NCBI RefSeq assembly: GCF_000143415.4
Contig: NW_003314415.1
Location: 1-64,000 of the forward strand
DNA length: 64,000 nucleotides
Direction of reading: 5' to 3'
Source of the DNA: Selaginella moellendorffii
Taxonomy: Eukaryota; Streptophyta; Lycopodiopsida; Selaginellales; Selaginellaceae
The position numbers were made by a program, and so were the translations under genes. Below are positions 55,290 through 64,000 of this stretch, piece after piece. Within the stretch, counting starts at the first letter, position 1; each line of letters begins with the position of its first letter. Under the pieces are notes generated by a model. It did no database searches, was not told where the DNA came from, and saw only the letters and a list, made by a program, of their open reading frames with translations.

Positions 55290-57385
55290 ATGGTGGGTCT
55301 TCGCCAATGGTGTTCTTCCAGGTCGGAGATAGAGTTCCAAGAAGAAGATCATAGCATTCGACTCAAGCGCGAGGTCGTGATCGAAACGCCCAAGAAGGAG
55401 CTCATTGCTAAGTTGAGCTCCTGCATTGCTGATCCAGGTAAATGCTGGTTCCAAGCTGAGGCTAACTTCTTTTTTTCTCGCAGATGAACGGCATGAGTTC
55501 CAGCTCTTTTGTCAGAGGATGGAGCAAATGTTTGGCTTGGAATTTCGTACCAGGAAGGAACAGTTAACTGTATGTTTCGTTCTCTTGTGTCTCCAAGCTA
55601 ACGAGCTGATTTTTCTCAGGAGCTGTATGATCTGTTCAATCCACTTGGGAACAGCTCGAGCAAGATAGAAGAAATGTCGGATCTTCAAGTGAAAGAACAC
55701 GAGGCACGATTTTTGGAGCACTTTGCGAGTGTGAGTGGTTTCTCTTTTATCCTCGCGTATCGTTTGACTCGATGCATAGATCATGAGCAAGAGCAACTTC
55801 AAGGCTTTGAGCGACTACGAATGGAATGTGGCTACCTCCAGTCAGTATCTCTTTCATCTTCCTACAAGGATCGATAAAACACAGGTTTTTTTCTTTGATC
55901 TTCTCTTTTTCCCTTTAGATTCGTGTTCATCTTCTCTTAATGCAGCTTGATGACGAGCTCTTCGTAGATACTCCATACTCAAACCCTTCAAACACGGATC
56001 TGGGTCGATTTTACGTTGTGTTTCGCCGTGGTATTGGAACGGATCAAAAGAGAGCTTACTTCTTCAAAGCGAAGCTGGATTATATTGTTCAGTTTTGTTG
56101 GGATGCGACATTCAAGAAACTGTGGAACCGCCTCAGGTATGGTGTCTCCATCAGTTCCTACTTACAAAAATGCCTCTTTTTTTTCTGAAAAGATCATGCG
56201 TCGGGAAATCCAAAGCGCACGGACGAGCAATGTTAAGGTTCTGTTTATCTTTCTTATATCTATCTGGTTGACCTTTACTTGTTCCACTTCCTGGCACTAG
56301 AACCGCACACACTTCTTCAGACAAATACGTCTCTGTAAAGCGGATCCACATCTCAAACTCGTTCGAGCTGAAAGACTTTTTCAAAAGGTTTACCCTGCAA
56401 GATCCGACTTTTGATCACACGATCATAGTTTACAGGCAAGTTTTCTCATGAACGTAAATTATCATATCGCTTTGGCCTGCAGGAAAGTCACGGAGTTGTG
56501 TGATGCTAAGAGAAAGAAAGACTTTGGAATCTACATAAAACACTACAAGGAAATTCCTATGGCGGACATGGAACTAGTCCTCGTAAGCTCGATGCTTTTC
56601 AAGCCTGTTATGAAATCTTTTTCCTGCAGCCCGCTAAGAAGCATCCAAGGCTACCTTTGCAGGACTGGATAAAACTTATTGTTTTCGCTTTGATCTGTGT
56701 GGTAAGAGAAGCAACGGAATCCTATATCTCAAATCTATGAATTTCAGGCAGCAATTGTTTCGGCATTGAGACGACGTTCTCAAGCGGCCATCGTGATTGG
56801 TATTGTTGTTGCGTTTGTCAGCTACGCCATGAAGATCTACGTAACGTAAGTAGTTCTGTTAGCTGGTTTCACTTGCGTGCTTATGGCTCGCCCCACGCAG
56901 GTTTAATATGAATGTTCTCGAGTACGAACGAGACATCAACAATCTCATGGCTGGGAAACTACTCGACTGTGGGCATGGAACACTTCTCCATGTCCTCGAC
57001 GAAGCTATCCAGCAGGAGGTACTACGACTTTTCGCCTCAAAAAATCTTTCTCTGATCGCGTGTTTACTTGCAGGTGAAAGAGGCAATCATAGCGTACTTT
57101 GTACTGATGAGAAACCCTGGCGGAACCATCAGTGAAGAGGTTTCCTTTGGTCCATTCAACCAAGTATTCAATCGATTGATTTTCCAGGAACTGCGGCACC
57201 GATGCAATGACTTGATTGAGAGCTACTTCGAGAATGGGACAAGTGAATTTGAGGTCAAGGACGCTGTGGATAAACTCCGAAGGCTTGGAATTATAATGGA
57301 GAGGGATGAGCGGATCAAGTACGTCTTGGTGAGAGAGGCAAACGAGAAACTCCTCGCTAGAATGATGGAGTCATTGTGTGAATGA
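55290..57385 (+). CDS. DUF3754 membrane protein (TMEM143-like)
   Basis: The exons encode a DUF3754 protein. It starts MVGLRQWCSSRSEIEFQEED (an upstream GTG frame was trimmed). Next are HEFQLFCQRMEQMFGLEFRT, ELYDLFNPLGNSSSKIEEMS, SKSNFKALSDYEWNVATSSQ and DTDLGR-like FYVVFRRGIGTDQKRAYFFK. Then KLIVFALICV and QAAIVIGIVVAFVSYAMKIY form two membrane helices. The end has GTLLHVLDEAIQQEVKEAII, LRHRCNDLIESYFENGTSEF and RMMESLCE. DUF3754 proteins are thought to sit in mitochondrial or plastid membranes; their function is unknown. A scrambled partial copy follows at 57590-58190. Confidence 0.82.
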
Positions 57386-57589
57386 AGGCAACAATTTAAA
57401 GCTTTGCCATTGTCCTCTTCTAGATTACAAGGTGTGCATCACATAGAGAAACTCAAGCGATGCGAGCACAAAGTGGGGCTCCATCGATGGAAACTTGTAG
57501 CTGGGATCCAGCGCAATGTTGTAGCACAGCTCCAAATTATACAGCGAGACATAGGATTTAATGACGTTTTATTATGGTATCACGTTAAC

Positions 57590-58190
57590 GAAGATGGGAT
57601 GTTGTGTCGATCCAAAAGTCATGCGTCGGGAAAATCCAAGTTCCTTGTCCGCCCATGGGAATTACCTTATGGTTTTTCTTCAAACTCCAAAGCGACATGA
57701 TAATTTATGGCTGAGAGGACTTGCCTGTAGACCTTTTGAAAAAAGTGTTTCAGCTCGAACGAGTTTGAGAAGGAGTCCACTTCACAGAGACGTATTTGTC
57801 TGAAGAACTAGAGCTAGCAAGTGGAACAACTAAAAGTCAACCAGATATATATAACAAAGATGAACAGAGCCTTAAAATTGGTCGTCCCTGACTGGATAGA
57901 ACTTACCATTTTCTCTTTGATCTGTGTGGTAGGACAATCCTATATCTCAAATCTATGAATTTGATGCAGCAATTATTTCGGCATTGAGACAAGCGGCCAT
58001 CGTGACTGGTATTTTTGTTTGTCAGCTATGCCATGAAGGCGTAAGTAGTTTTCGTAAGTGGTAAACGTGAGTAGTTTTCTTAGCTGCATCCTCTCACGCA
58101 GGTTTATTCTCGAGATCAACAATCTCATGACTGTGGACATGGAACACTTCTTCATGTCCTCGACGAAGCTATCCAGCAAGAGGTACTCCT
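57590..58190 (+). pseudogene. Scrambled partial copy of the DUF3754 gene, with an internal inversion
   Basis: Three segments match the upstream gene. Bases about 57620-57645 (AAAAGTCATGCGTCGGGAAA) match 56195-56215. Bases 57728-57885 match the reverse complement of 56230-56395. From 57887, the segment with GACTGGATAGAACTTACCAT, TTGATCTGTGTGG and GGCATTGAGACAAGCGGCCA matches 56665-57025 in direct order. Exons are interrupted by stops and losses, for example in the helix region. No full reading frame remains. Confidence 0.78.
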
Positions 58191-58380
58191 TTTCGCTTCA
58201 AATTTTCTTTTTCTGATGGAGAGGCGATCATAGCATACTTTGTGCTGATGAGAAACGGAGCCATGCAATGAAGTTGGAAGAGCAGCCTTAGTTAGGATAA
58301 GGGTGTGGCTATGGCTGGGGGTGCGAAACACTACTCTGGAATGTTCGTATAGGTAACACTGCTCCATGGGTTTTCAATCG

Positions 58381-59453
58381 AACATCAGAGCTGAATCGTC
58401 TAAGGGACCTCCTAAGATCGTTCTTCTGACGGGTCCAATGGACTCGGGCAAAACGGCGCTTCTTCGCGAGTTCTCCTCTAGGCAGCGTGCTGGCGACTAC
58501 CAAGGTTGACATGAGTTTGATTAATCCCTCAGATTTTCCCATTAGCTTAGTTCTCTTAAGCTCAATGATGCCCGGCTATTTGATAAAGTCTCCTCGCAAC
58601 TGCTTCTTGATGCAAAGATCACGCTGAAGACGCCTGGGTGTTTGCATGAGTTTTTCTTGAAGCAGAAGGATCCCATGGACAGTTGCTTTCACGCGCTACA
58701 TTTCCAAGTACAAACACTCTAAAGGATTTCCCACAAACATCATCGATCAAGCTGATTTCTTGACTCACTGGACCCCAACCGCAGAGGAGCTAGATGCCGT
58801 ACTGAAGTTCCTGGTGCGGATCTCTCAGCAAGAGTGGGCTAACGTGGTTTTTGCTTCATCGGATTAAGGAATGGTTGTGTGACAGTGAGTGGTCATGACA
58901 TCGTCCATGCAACTATTGGGCACTTGAACGAAGCGGAGCCCAAGGAGTTCGTGAGGCTGTGTCTGAATAAATCGGAGTTGAAGCGGGAGTGGCTTGAAGC
59001 GGAGGTGTTTGCAATTTGGGATGACGTTTATGCACACTACGGGGGAGCCATTATTCAGCTGTGCGGTCTTATCGAAAAGGCGCTACGCTCACAGCCTGGT
59101 AAAGTCTGCGAAATATGGGATGAGGAGAAGCTGATGCACATGAATGACGTTGTTGAATCAGGTTTCATACGGCGCATGCAGACCCGCAACAAACTTGTCC
59201 TGAAAGCACCTGAATGAACACGCGGGGACTGGAAGAATGTGGTGGAAGCCATGGCAGCTGCTGAGGATGGAGACGTCCCCGTGGAGAAACTGTGTGAGAC
59301 TGTGTCTGGAGCTGCACAATGATTCGTTGCTATCTCCTCCAACACAGGGAGCCAACGACAGGGACATCAAAGTTGTATCGACTCCGATTGTCATGCCAGT
59401 CACGAGAGCTGAGCATCTGGCAATGAGAGAAGATGAGTTGTAGCGCGACTCAA
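58381..59453 (+). pseudogene. Broken P-loop NTPase, first right-side copy
   Basis: The copy starts near TCGAACATCAGAGCTGAATC. Walker A is intact as GPMDSGKT (58431-58454), with IVLLT before it and ALLREFSSRQ after. Past this point the conserved N-domain (VPAYVDMR) is missing or replaced by a divergent stretch. A second part resumes near 58690 with a FPTNIIDQADFLTHW-like Walker B region, VLKFLVRISQQEWANVVFAS, a stop at 58864, then HLNEAEPKEFVRLCLNKSEL and EAEVFAIWDDVYAHYGGAII. It ends in VVSTPIVMPVTRAEHLA, with a stop at 59451. It is closely related to the copies at 4978-5870 and 59756-60880, but not identical. Confidence 0.68.
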
Positions 59454-59755
59454 TCATCTCCAGAATTTCTTCTCCGATTACCAGCGGAGGAACAGCAGAG
59501 CTTCACGATGTCAGAGACGACGTGGTGCCCCGAGGCGAAGCGTTCCACAAGCAGCACTCGAACCGCTGAATCGTTGACGTTGTTGCTGTCAATCTATATC
59601 ATAAATTCAATTCTTTTCAACCGTATTATGCAACTGTCTGGGTCAATACCTGAATTTGAATGGGTCAAAACTTCATTTTCTCAAAATCTGAATTTTCCAT
59701 TCATCTATAAATTGAATCCTTCGTTTACGCGATGGTCAGTGCGATGGTTCTCCTC

Positions 59756-60880
59756 AGTGCCAGATCTGTTTGCTGGGAAGTTCTTTAATCGAACATCAGA
59801 GCTGTCTAAGGGATCTCCTTACTCCCGTGACCATCGGGGATCAAGGTCAGATCTTTTTTCTGACGGGGCCAAGGAATCTTTTTTCTCGGGCAAATCGGCG
59901 CTTCTTCGCGAGGTCTACTCTAGGCAGTGTGCCGGCGACGACCAGGGTGTTCCAGCCTACGTCGACATGCGGGTGAGGAGCAACAGGAATCCCGCACAGT
60001 TTGAGATAAACTTGGCCGACAGTCTTGCAAAGTCTCTTCAGCTCAAAGTAAAAGCAGATGCGAAGCTGCTTGCATGGGATCTCGAAAGATCTTGCTGAAG
60101 ACGCCCTGGAGTTCGCTCAACTTTTGCTGGAAGGAGCAGGATTCCATCGACATGGTGATGGCTGCTTTCGAGGGCTACATGTCCGCTCTGCTAAAGCACC
60201 AGTCGGCTTTCTTCAATGGATTTCCCACGATCTTCATCGAAGAAGCTGGCTAGCTGGACCAGAACCGCAGAGGGAAGTTCCTGGTGCGGATCTCTAAGCA
60301 GGCGAATGTGGCGAACGTGGTTTTTGCTTCATCAGAGAACTTCTTTAAGGAATGGTTGGATAACATCCGTGGTCCTATAAAAGTGTTGGCCACTTGAACG
60401 AAGAGGAGGCCAAACAGTTCGTAGGTCATCAGCGACTCGCCCTTGAACCGGGAGGGGCTTGAAGCGGAGGTGTTTGCGATTTGGGATGACATTTATGCAC
60501 ACTGTGGGGGAGCCATTCTGCTCCCCCACAGTGTGAGTGGCGAGTGGCGAGTGGCTCTACGCTCACAACCTGGTCAAGTCTGCAAAAACGGGGAGGTGGT
60601 GAAGCTGGCGAATGACTGAAGCTTTGTTGTTGAAGGTTTCCGTCCAAACTTTCTGATCAAGATCGATAAGGCACCCCTGGGGACTGGAAAAATGTGGTGG
60701 AAGCCATGGCAGCTGCCAAGGATGGAGTCGTCCCCTTGCATGAACTGTCTGTATCTGGAACTGCGCTTAAATCAATGATCCGGTATGATCGCAGGGAGCC
60801 GACTCCTTGGGACAGGGACATCAACATATCAGCTCCGATTGTCATGTCAGTCACAAGAGCTCGACATTTGGGATCACCCA
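59756..60880 (+). pseudogene. Broken P-loop NTPase, second right-side copy
   Basis: The remnant begins SVPDLFAGKFFNRTSEL. At 59860-59895 the Walker A codons are altered by an insertion of about eight bases (GGAATCTTTTTTCTCGGGCA), so no GxxxxGKS frame is left. A frame with GKSALLREVYSRQCAGDDQG, VPAYVDMRVRSNRNPAQFEI and LAKSLQLKVKADAK remains open to 60098. Later frames show LAEDALEFAQLLLEGAGFHR, FPTIFIEEAG, AEVFAIWDDIYAHCGGAI, and VSVTRARHL near the end. It is the closer match of the left copy. Several stops and shifts prevent a full product. Confidence 0.66.
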
Positions 60881-61562
60881 AATAATATTCTATATGATTT
60901 TTTAGATTATACTAAGCATTTTGCATCAGCCATGGAAAGTGAACTTCCTGAAAAAATTACTAGCCACACTAAGTAGGATGTGGTACATAGCTTCTCATGC
61001 TTCTTCTTGTCCTGTGAAACTAAGCCACAGAAAAACTGCTGGACGGAATCGCTTGCGACCATCGGCGTCCCCTAGAAACATTCTCAAACTCACGGTAAAT
61101 CGCTTTTGTCTCATTAATCAAGTAAGAAAGCGGTGAGCAGCCCGACCATATAAAAATCCTTGTCGCAGAGAGCCACCTTGGCGTGCTCGCGGACATAAAA
61201 CAAGAGCCGAGTATCCAAGCTGGGACGGAAGGTCCAAGGCTGTGGAAGAGCTAGCAGACAACACTGTGGGTTTACTTGGAAGCTGCCCGCTGTTTGGACC
61301 GTGTCTATGAGCCTTTCGACTACTACGCGGCTGCTAAGTTATATCCGCATGGCCGGTTTCGGGGGATCCACTTAGTCTTAATACGGGCTAGTGGACAGTG
61401 CCTCTAAACAGTTGCATTTATGTTTTTCCAGGTCGGGTCGATCGAAATCGCTCGCTGCTGGGCGACAAGGTTGTGGGAAATGCTCAGTTCCAAACAGCGT
61501 GGGTGTCAGCCTTTGGGATCAACGCGTGTTCCTGATAATGGAGCAGAGCACTCAACACACAC

Positions 61563-61735
61563 AGTGTCTCCCTCTCTCTCTCTCTCATCTCTCTCTCTCA
61601 CACACACCAGATTGATTTTGCTTGGTTGCGGCTTTTATCACAGCTTATTCCGAGGATGTTTACATGAGAGAGAGAGATTTTGCTTGTTTGCGGCTTTTCT
61701 CACAGCTTATTCCGAGGATGTTTACAAGTTTTGAT
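61563..61735. repeat. Right-arm minisatellite, two copies, with CT/CA runs
   Basis: TTATTCCGAGGATGTTTACA occurs twice with the TTTTGCTTG..TGCGGCTTTT spacer, after CT and CA microsatellites. The left arm has three copies and longer runs. Confidence 0.88.
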
Positions 61736-62452
61736 GACAGCTCGCAAGTGAGCTGGTGAGCTGTGGTTTTCGAGTTTGATGCGCTTCAAAGATTGTGAGG
61801 CCTCAACTCAAAAGATTTCCACGTTTTGCTAATGTTTTAATGTTCCCGATGGAACCACTGAGCCTGGGCTTTGCTTTTCTTCTCTTTTGTGCGTGGGTGC
61901 CATGCTTGGCTTGCGCAGGGGACCCAGTCAAGCATATACCTATATTATAATAGTGTTGGATTGGAGAGCTTCAAAGCAACACCTTGCAAGGTGTTGCGCT
62001 CTGAGAGGCTCTCTGACAAGCTGGCCTACAAAGAAGAACAAAGCTTTGATCGAGAGAGCGTCCAATCTCTTTCACTGACATGCCATAGTTTTGGTTCCAG
62101 GAATAAGGTCCGATTCGAGATAGGATAGCACGCTCTCGGACATTCAACTAAGCTTTTTATAGAACAAATCGCTTTCTGGGGAAGTCTAAAAAGAAGGACG
62201 CAAGGTGTCGTTTGGGACAATTCTATGCGAGGAAGAAACCACCAAACGATCGCAGCAGAAGGACTAGTACCATACTTTCTTCGCGTTAAGTTGCCTGAAA
62301 ACTCCAGGATCTCTTTGATCCTCTGAGGTGTCTTCGCTTGTCCAAGAATCTCCAGGACTCGAATAAAAAAATCTCTGGGCCATGGTAGCAGTGCGGTAAA
62401 TACATTGAGATCGATCACGATTTTCTTGCTGCTGGCCAAGGAGGAGCAATCA

Positions 62453-63470
62453 ATCATTTCCTGGCCGAAAACATAAAATTCTATCTGATGATTCCATGCA
62501 AGACGACGAAGCAAGCGCGAGACCGAGCGTTTCAATCGGATAATTCACGGGAACATGATGTGGGTGTGGCCAGGGATTGTGGCCATATGGCCCAGACACG
62601 GCATATAGCTGGCCGGGAAGGGAATGGAACCGACAACCTCTGGAGCATCGAGATTGCCGTACGACCACCCCGACCACGTGTCAGCCCAGGACCCACCAAA
62701 TCTTGCTCGTATCCTAGAAAATCAGGTCGCCATCTTGGGGGGAAATGCTCTCCTGCCAGAGGCCATGCCCGCCACCTTTTCTTGTTTTTACCTTTGTTTC
62801 TTACCACTCTGCTTTTAGGGTTCTTGGAAAAGGGCCCCCCCTCTCTCTCTCACACACAGACTCCCGCACATTCAAGCAAAATGTGTATTGAAGTGGAGCG
62901 TCTCTTTCAGTTTGATTCTGTAAGATACCACACATTACACGCCGCGTGGAGTTTGGTGGGCATACAACAATCCTCACCTAATAACATACCCAATTTCGCT
63001 GCCACCACCTTTGGCGAACAACTGCGTACATTCTCCTCATGGGCGGGTCAACACCTCATATGTCTAGTGTGCCACAACCTAACTATGCCATGCCCTAAGA
63101 ATCAGGAGCCCTAAATCCAGATCCTGGGAAACGTAACGGCCAATCCGGCCGTTATGCACTTCCGTACACTGGCGCCACCAGGAATTGGGCGACACGTACA
63201 CAAGGCGGCTGGCCGGCGAGTTAAATTTTGGGCAGGCAACGTGTCGGGAGGTCCCCATGTCACCGGACAAATATCTGATACCGCCTCCACCGCCCGACAC
63301 GTGTCTTGGCACTTTTGTTGGCAACCGCCACGTACGTCTGACGGGCATTTCTTTGGGCGCGAACAAGTCTTGTCTTAAACCTAATTTTTCTGCGAGCCCT
63401 GACGAAGCGGATGGATGGGGCGATTTTGATTTCTAGTCCCGGAAAAGTTTCTCTTTGCTACAAGTTCTCC
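62453..63470. promoter_or_regulatory. Non-coding region with ACGTG (G-box/ABRE-like) motifs
   Basis: Open frames of up to about 208 codons (62488-63114) have no recognised domain and were not called. ACGT-core motifs are frequent: CCACGTGTC near 62676, GACACGTAC near 63190, AACGTGTCG near 63238, GACACGTGTC near 63296 and CCACGTACG near 63329. Such sites bind bZIP factors of ABA and light responses. They lie 0.1-0.8 kb upstream of a TATA box and ATG. Confidence 0.4.
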
Positions 63471-63477
63471 TATAAAG
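63471..63477 (+). promoter_or_regulatory. Possible TATA box for a gene starting at 63562
   Basis: TATAAAG lies 91 bp upstream of the ATG at 63562, with a pyrimidine-rich leader after it. Confidence 0.4.
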
Positions 63478-63561
63478 CTTTGTTTCGCCCCTCGTTTCTT
63501 TCAATCTTTTGCCCTTGATAGCTTTCAATCGAATCAATCCACCGCGCACCGCGCAACGCAA

Positions 63562-63795
63562 ATGATGGCGCACAATCCTAGCTTTCTAGCTCACGACTCT
63601 CAACCGGAGCATCCCGGGTGGAATATGCCGCCCCCACATTGTCGGCGTCAAGCTCCACGTCATGTGGACCCTGTGGATAACGCCCGAATAAATATCCTGA
63701 GAAAACTATGGGGAAAGAAAATATATTTTTTTCTCTTTGCGGGTCACACACCGTACGACAAAAGCAGCCTTATCAAGTTTGGGTCACTACTTTAA
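63562..63795 (+). CDS. Possible first exon of an unrecognised gene
   Basis: The frame starts MMAHNPSFLAHDSQPEHPGW and runs 77 codons. Its first half (NMPPPHCRRQAPRHVDPVDN) has a plausible protein composition; the second half from LWGKKIYFF is A/T-rich and may be intron. The gene, if real, may continue past the window edge. I do not recognise it. The TATA box and G-box-like sites upstream are the main support. Confidence 0.25.
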   Translation: MMAHNPSFLAHDSQPEHPGWNMPPPHCRRQAPRHVDPVDNARINILRKLWGKKIYFFLFAGHTPYDKSSLIKFGSLL

Positions 63796-64000
63796 GTTAG
63801 GTGGTTGTGGTTCACGTTGGAAAAGAGAATGGGCCATGGCCCAATCACCACGGACCCCACAGCCGTACGCGTGGAACGGCTCGCGGAAAGAAGAAAGAAA
63901 GAATATACCTTTTCTTTTACGGCATTATAGTGCGAATCTTGCTTGATCGCGTTCTTTTCTTTGTCGAGATAAGTCGTGTCGCTATGTCAAGGGACAGCTC

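Larger units (their letters stand above)
59501..62452. repeat. Right arm of the large inverted repeat (partner 3458-6099)
   Basis: This arm carries the same landmarks as the left arm in reverse: the CGTGGTGCCCCGAGGCGAAG block at 59521, the P-loop NTPase remnant, the AAACATCCTCGGAATAAGC minisatellite in inverse, and the GCTGCTGGCCAAGGAGGAGC block at 62435. Arms differ by substitutions and indels, so the duplication is not very recent. Both arms also share a minus/plus frame reading VIDLNVFT.LLPWPRDFFI, with mostly conservative changes. Confidence 0.85.

Noticed and set aside
62488-63114. 208-codon plus-strand frame.
   Set aside because: No recognisable domain, low-complexity parts (CT and CA runs) and no obvious promoter. 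It may be chance or old element sequence.

Overview
The window looks like nuclear DNA of a lycophyte, most probably Selaginella moellendorffii. Three things point there. Genes are split by very short GT-AG introns of about 50-60 nt. There is a microbial-type terpene synthase-like (MTPSL) gene, a family described mainly from Selaginella, other non-seed plants and some ferns and mosses. There are five pentatricopeptide-repeat (PPR) genes, one ending in a complete DYW deaminase, as expected in a plant with heavy organellar RNA editing. No bacterial features such as operons were seen. Species assignment is inference from these traits, not from a database match.

Layout. 1-3400: a broken 5' piece of an MTPSL gene on the minus strand, then a phytyl ester synthase gene. 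3458-6099: the left arm of a large inverted repeat holding microsatellites and a broken P-loop NTPase gene. 6400-6945: scraps of two neighbouring genes. 7104-11844: an intact MTPSL gene and two head-to-tail PPR genes. 12466-19500: an unrecognised gene, plastid SecY (SCY1), dolichol-phosphate mannose synthase (DPM1) and a small SAM-domain protein. 19503-26730: a canonical cullin-3 and a divergent cullin-3 paralogue flanking a head-to-head MOG1/ALKBH6 pair whose start codons are 29 bp apart. 27100-34093: a W-box array upstream of a small heavy-metal-associated (HMA) protein gene, a head-to-head PPR pair, and a His-rich HMA protein. 34707-42858: NBR1, a plastid DUF3727-like protein, a DYW-type PPR, a small membrane protein and tRNA 2'-phosphotransferase. 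43243-57385: class VIII myosin, katanin p80, an AAK1/NAK-type kinase and a DUF3754 membrane protein. 57590-62452: a scrambled partial copy of the DUF3754 gene, two more broken P-loop NTPase copies and the right arm of the inverted repeat. 62453-64000: mostly non-coding, with a possible promoter and first exon of a gene running on.

Most intact genes are single-copy housekeeping genes for plastid translocation, glycosylation, autophagy, ubiquitin ligation, tRNA repair and cytoskeleton. They do not form a pathway. The more dynamic parts are the edges (MTPSL copies, P-loop NTPase remnants, inverted repeat) and the duplicated families inside (CUL3, HMA, PPR). Start codons were taken as ATG; several long open frames begin with GTG or TTG and were trimmed to the first ATG. 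Exon joins were read by eye and have not been checked against transcripts.
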